A DNA stretch of 9,394 nucleotides from Alcaligenaceae bacterium. GTDB taxonomy: Bacteria; Pseudomonadota; Gammaproteobacteria; Burkholderiales; Burkholderiaceae. This document shows, piece after piece, positions 7,328-9,394 of this stretch. Below the pieces are notes generated by a model. It did not search any database and was not told where the DNA came from. It was given only the letters and a program-made list of their open reading frames with translations. A program made the position numbers and the translations under genes. Position 1 is the first letter of the stretch. Each line of letters opens with the position of its first letter. The stretch covers positions 1-9,394 of the forward strand of contig CANBUF010000050.1 of assembly GCA_947372575.1 (NCBI GenBank), given 5' to 3'.

Positions 7328-7826
7328 GCCACTGCGCTGGTTGAGTTGTCTGGTAAAGCCCAAGACCTTAGCGGTCTTGGCGTTCGCTGGGGCCTGCGCT
7401 CTGCTGCAGGCCCCGGCGATATCCCAACGTTCGGCCGATAGTGCGCTGTCCAAAATTCCAGCTGATAGTGCGCTGTCCATAAGTACTGTCGATATTGGGC
7501 TGTCCCAAAGTCCGGCAAGTAGTGCATTGTCCCAAAGTCCAGCTGATCGTGCGCTGTCTCCAGCTGACGTTGCCTTAGGGTTCGAGCTGATCAAGAGTAA
7601 GACCTGCCTGGGTTGTCATCAGATAGATACCAAAAGGGTCGGACCAGCTTTCGAGCAGATCGCACAACGGCATGGCGATACGAAAGGCGCTGTCGACTAT
7701 CTGGCTGGAGCGATTCGTCAAGGTGGGCGAGGGCGTTGGGGTGCCGTGCCGATGCCGGCCCAACCGCATGTAACTGAGGTGGAATCACAGCAAATTGCTC
7801 AGTGGATTTTGTCGCTTAAGCACTGA
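7311..7826 (+). CDS. Small exported c-type cytochrome (class I) with repetitive linker
   Basis: The 171-residue product begins with a basic stretch and a hydrophobic core at about residues 19-32, a Sec signal peptide or N-terminal anchor, with possible cleavage near residue 38. Residues 42-83 are a low-complexity linker of 9-residue repeats (ADSALSxxP). The C-terminal 85 residues form a monohaem cytochrome c domain: haem-binding CLGCH at 99-103, RVGPAF (109-114) after it, and the likely axial Met148 in AVPMP. The short tail [11 protein letters not shown] is the usual last helix. It is expected to carry electrons in the periplasm; the partner is unknown. I chose ATG 7311 because GGAG (7298-7301) lies nine bases upstream; a GTG at 7296 would add five residues. 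The start overlaps ilvD by 17 bases. No clear lipobox: Cys29 follows AGA, not a Leu-type motif. Class I cytochrome is secure, exact role not. Confidence 0.88.
   Translation: MPLTSKPLRWLSCLVKPKTLAVLAFAGACALLQAPAISQRSADSALSKIPADSALSISTVDIGLSQSPASSALSQSPADRALSPADVALGFELIKSKTCLGCHQIDTKRVGPAFEQIAQRHGDTKGAVDYLAGAIRQGGRGRWGAVPMPAQPHVTEVESQQIAQWILSLKH
7360..7414 (+). other. Two consecutive perfect hairpins in the 5' coding part of the cytochrome gene
   Basis: CCAAGACC (7360-7367) pairs perfectly with GGTCTTGG (7373-7380) around a 5-base loop. Nine bases... after the second arm ends, GGGGCCTGC (7389-7397) pairs perfectly with GCAGGCCCC (7406-7414) around an 8-base loop. Both are GC-rich and lie within the signal-peptide codons, 33-87 bases after the ilvD stop. 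No T run follows, so they are not intrinsic terminators. They may slow translation, protect the upstream ilvD message from 3' decay, or simply reflect codon choice. Structure is seen; role is inferred. Confidence 0.5.
7434..7559 (+). repeat. 27-bp in-frame tandem repeat encoding a 9-residue linker repeat
   Basis: Units lie at 7434-7460, 7461-7487, 7488-7514, 7515-7541 and a partial 18-bp unit at 7542-7559, with a further degenerate echo (GCTGACGTTGCC) from 7563. They encode [36 protein letters not shown] and ADRALS. DNA identity is high at the GATAGTGCGCTGTCC core, so the linker arose by tandem duplication. The unit is a multiple of three, so copy changes keep the cytochrome in frame. Confidence 0.9.
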
Positions 7827-7910
7827 GGGCCTTGGCATGTCAGATGCATAGATCGTGACCGTGTATCCGATTTCGAAAGACATACGCATGCAGAGATTTA
7901 ATATGGTCTC

Positions 7911-8213
7911 AGAAAATGCACAGAGGTTTAGATTGAGTAAATGTTGTGCCCGTCGGTGCGCAGAGACTCGTTCCGAGTTGCAGCTGCATCATTTGATGCG
8001 AGAACACTAAGATTCAACAGATGTTGCATAAGTTATTGAGAGAATACTGAGTTTGAAGATATGTACGGTCAGTTGGTGCGAGGGTATCGCGGTTGAGAAC
8101 CTGCTGAACTATTTGGTGAGAAGGTGCTGAACTATTTGGTGAGAAGGTGCTGAGCTTGAACAGATGCAGCTTTAGCTGGTGTGAGAGCATTGAGTATGAG
8201 CGAAACCGAAAAA
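7911..8213. repeat. Degenerate 40-bp tandem repeat array
   Basis: Blocks of exactly 40 bases align at 7911-7950, 7951-7990, 7991-8030, 8031-8070, 8071-8110, then a shortened 23-base block at 8111-8133, a full block at 8134-8173 and a last one from 8174. Recurring elements in each block are TTGGTGCGAGA near the start, a CTGAG-like element about 18 bases in, TTGAACAGAT at about 22-31, and a TGCA-like end. Conservation is partial (roughly half to two thirds by eye). The register at 40 means it is not a protein-coding repeat. Function unknown. Confidence 0.7.
8104..8149. repeat. Perfect 23-bp tandem duplication inside the 40-bp array
   Basis: The 23 bases 8104-8126 (starting CTGAACTATTTGGTGAGAAG) are repeated without change at 8127-8149, followed by CTGAG that begins a third copy. 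Because the surrounding units are diverged, this identical pair is a recent duplication and explains the short 23-base block in the array. Confidence 0.95.
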
Positions 8214-8284
8214 AATCGTAACACCCGGAGTAGGGCTCAGTAACGTATTCTTTAAATATTCATATAGCTATTCAGGAGTTACGT

Positions 8285-8827
8285 ATGACAACTTCAATTC
8301 AAACGGCAGTATTTGGTGGTGGATGTTTCTGGTGTACAGAAGCTGTATTCAGCGCCCTTGCTGGAGTAGATTCGGTACAGTCCGGATATTGTGGTGGCAG
8401 TCTGGCTAACCCCAGTTACGAGCAAGTATGTACGGGGCAGACTGGGCATATTGAGGTCATCCAAATTCAATTTGATCCCGCAGTCGTTTCTTACGAAGCG
8501 TTACTTGAAGTGTTTTTTGCAACACATGACCCCACAACACCAGGCCGACAGGGCAATGATGTGGGCCCTCAGTATCAGTCCGTAGTGTTCTGGCAGGCGC
8601 CCGCGCAGCAAGTGGCGGTCGAAGCAAAAATTCGTGATTTAGATGCGTCAGGTGTCTATTCGGCCCCAGTATGCACAGAAGTACTTCCTGCAGCAAAGTT
8701 CTGGCCCGCAGAAAATATGCATGACAATTATTTTGCTTTGCATCCGAATCAAGGATATTGCCAGGTCGTGATCGCTCCGAAAGTAGAAAAGTTTAAAAAA
8801 TATTTCTCAGCAAAATTAAAGAGTTAG
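8285..8827 (+). CDS. msrA: Peptide-methionine (S)-S-oxide reductase MsrA
   Basis: The 180-residue cytoplasmic enzyme repairs oxidised proteins by reducing the S-epimer of methionine sulfoxide, with thioredoxin as electron donor. The active-site motif GGGCFWCTE is at 11-19, with Cys14 as the nucleophile and Glu19 assisting. HDPTTPGRQGNDVGPQYQSVVF (81-102) is the diagnostic second motif, and the C-terminal GYCQVVIAPKV has Cys159 as the likely resolving cysteine. The length is normal for the short, single-domain form; no MsrB domain is fused. The ATG at 8285 has AGGAG (8274-8278) six bases upstream, a strong ribosome-binding site. It stands alone between the 40-bp array and the rRNA leader. Confidence 0.97.
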   Translation: MTTSIQTAVFGGGCFWCTEAVFSALAGVDSVQSGYCGGSLANPSYEQVCTGQTGHIEVIQIQFDPAVVSYEALLEVFFATHDPTTPGRQGNDVGPQYQSVVFWQAPAQQVAVEAKIRDLDASGVYSAPVCTEVLPAAKFWPAENMHDNYFALHPNQGYCQVVIAPKVEKFKKYFSAKLKS

Positions 8828-9076
8828 CCTCATTTTGGCAAATATATCCTTCAAAACATACAAATAACGGGCGGGAATCCAAGCAGGATAAAGTTATCTA
8901 TGCTCTAATCTCGCTCCTTCGCTGCAGTAATAACCCGAACAGGGTTTTTACGGTACGGATCTAAAGTAGGGCTCAATACTCTACTGTCGGATTCACCAGC
9001 ACGAAGAAAAGATTTAAAGATTCAAGATGAAATCAAGTCAGCAAGGTGAGTAAGTTACTAGCTTCCACCAAGTGAT
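8828..9076. other. Gene-free stretch between msrA and the rRNA promoter
   Basis: No credible gene on either strand. A short stem AACCC (8932-8936) with GGGTT (8942-8946), loop GAACA, is followed by a few T residues to 8949 and could be a weak msrA terminator. Otherwise nothing recognisable; the part just upstream of 9077 may contain rRNA promoter upstream elements, but no long A/T tract is seen. Confidence 0.5.
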
Positions 9077-9105
9077 TTGACAGGAAATAAAAACTCCTTC
9101 ATAAT
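9077..9105 (+). promoter_or_regulatory. Strong sigma70 promoter, probably of an rRNA operon
   Basis: A perfect -35 TTGACA (9077-9082) is separated by exactly 17 bases from CATAAT (9100-9105), five of six to consensus. Transcription would start near 9112. It is the best promoter in the window and sits about 280 bases before the right edge, followed by a boxA leader, so it is most likely the rRNA operon promoter. Confidence 0.75.
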
Positions 9106-9111
9106 CTCGTT

Positions 9112-9394
9112 TCTCTGCAGTTGGAAACAAAGCAGAAAAGCAGTCAGGCAGTCAGCTGAAGTTGCAGATAGCAAGATCTTAGGGTCAAGCTGGTGTGTAA
9201 ATAAGAGCAGATAGCCGAAGTTGCTGAATTACCGAATACGAGTAACACGCTCTTTAAAAATTTGACAACCGATAAGTGTGGGCGCTTGGAATGAGTGCGC
9301 AGGCATTGTGGCTGTAACAGGTCATGATGTTGCAAACGAAATCAAGTGCTCACTAGAAGTGAAATAGTACCTCTGTATTTATATGGAGAATACG
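9112..9394 (+). other. rRNA operon leader with boxA antitermination site (rRNA gene beyond window)
   Basis: The sequence CGCTCTTTAAAAATTTGACA (9248-9267) matches the boxA-type motif TGCTCTTTAACA that recruits Nus factors to rRNA transcripts, and the following ACCGATAAGTGTGGGCGCTTG is typical of betaproteobacterial rRNA leaders. No coding frame is convincing. The mature rRNA, presumably 16S because this follows a promoter and an unrelated gene, must begin just after the window: its AGAGTTTGAT start is not seen. Within the leader there are related direct repeats at 9155-9168 and 9214-9227 (GCTGAAGTTGCAGA / GCCGAAGTTGCTGA) and a copied GCAGATAGC. A short hairpin GTATT/AATAC (9375-9379, 9389-9393) is near the end. 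Conserved leader sequence supports the call; which rRNA follows is inference. Confidence 0.72.

Larger units (their letters stand above)
7827..8284. other. 458-bp gene-free region between cytochrome and msrA
   Basis: No credible gene, tRNA or terminator is visible. The first 80 bases are unremarkable. From about 7911 the sequence is a degenerate 40-bp tandem repeat (own entry) that ends near 8213. The last 70 bases are AT-rich and must contain the msrA promoter; TATTCT (8246-8251) and TATAGC (8263-8268) are possible -10 boxes, but neither has a good -35 at the right distance. Confidence 0.6.

Noticed and set aside
7311..7413. Lipoprotein signal (Cys29) in the cytochrome
   Set aside because: The residues before Cys29 are Ala-Gly-Ala without the Leu/Val/Ile at -3 expected of a lipobox, so I kept Sec signal or anchor as the call.
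7243..7594. Minus-strand open frames of 94 and 111 codons opposite the cytochrome gene
   Set aside because: They are kept open by the 27-bp repeats and show only a repeated short peptide; the plus strand has a signal sequence, CXXCH motif and ribosome-binding site.
8229..8978. Shared 11-base string AGTAGGGCTCA upstream of msrA (8229) and at 8965
   Set aside because: An exact 11-base match is expected several times by chance in a window of this size, and the flanks do not align.
9144..9335. Minus-strand 63-codon frame in the rRNA leader
   Set aside because: It overlaps the boxA leader, has no start signal and no recognisable domain.

Overview
The window looks like chromosomal DNA from a moderate-GC betaproteobacterium, most likely Burkholderiales of the Alcaligenaceae type. 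The evidence is the gene mix and order: an RppH C-terminus, a tripartite tricarboxylate transporter (TTT) operon, a coiled-coil gene overlapping zapA followed by 6S RNA, lgt, a short-type ilvD, and an rRNA operon leader at the right edge. This is inference from protein and RNA families; no database search was possible.

Layout. Positions 1-308 hold the C-terminal part of rppH (+). A 17-bp tandem repeat and a symmetrical hairpin terminator follow; the terminator also serves the convergent operon. Positions 484-3374 (-) are a compact operon read tctB > tctA > beta-hydroxyacid dehydrogenase. It pairs the two membrane subunits of a TTT carboxylate transporter with an NAD(P)-dependent oxidoreductase; no tctC binding protein is present. 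Upstream of tctB are two overlapping inverted repeats. Positions 3730-4685 (+) carry a coiled-coil (ZapB-like) gene, zapA, the 6S RNA gene ssrS and its terminator. lgt (-) converges on this unit and is divergent from ilvD (+). ilvD overlaps a small secreted or membrane-anchored c-type cytochrome with an unusual 9-residue repeat linker. After a 458-bp gene-free stretch filled largely by a degenerate 40-bp tandem repeat comes msrA (+). From about 9077 a consensus-like promoter and a boxA-containing leader lead toward an rRNA operon, probably 16S, beyond the window.

Most genes are housekeeping: mRNA decapping, Z-ring assembly, RNA polymerase regulation by 6S RNA, lipoprotein maturation, branched-chain amino-acid synthesis and methionine-sulfoxide repair. 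The TTT/dehydrogenase operon is the accessory metabolic part. I see no phage genes, insertion sequences, CRISPR arrays or tRNAs. The least explained structure is non-coding or low-complexity: three unrelated short tandem arrays (17, 27 and 40 bp), the nested dyads before tctB, two hairpins at the start of the cytochrome gene, and a resemblance between the 40-bp array region and the rRNA leader. I did not find a convincing new multi-gene system.
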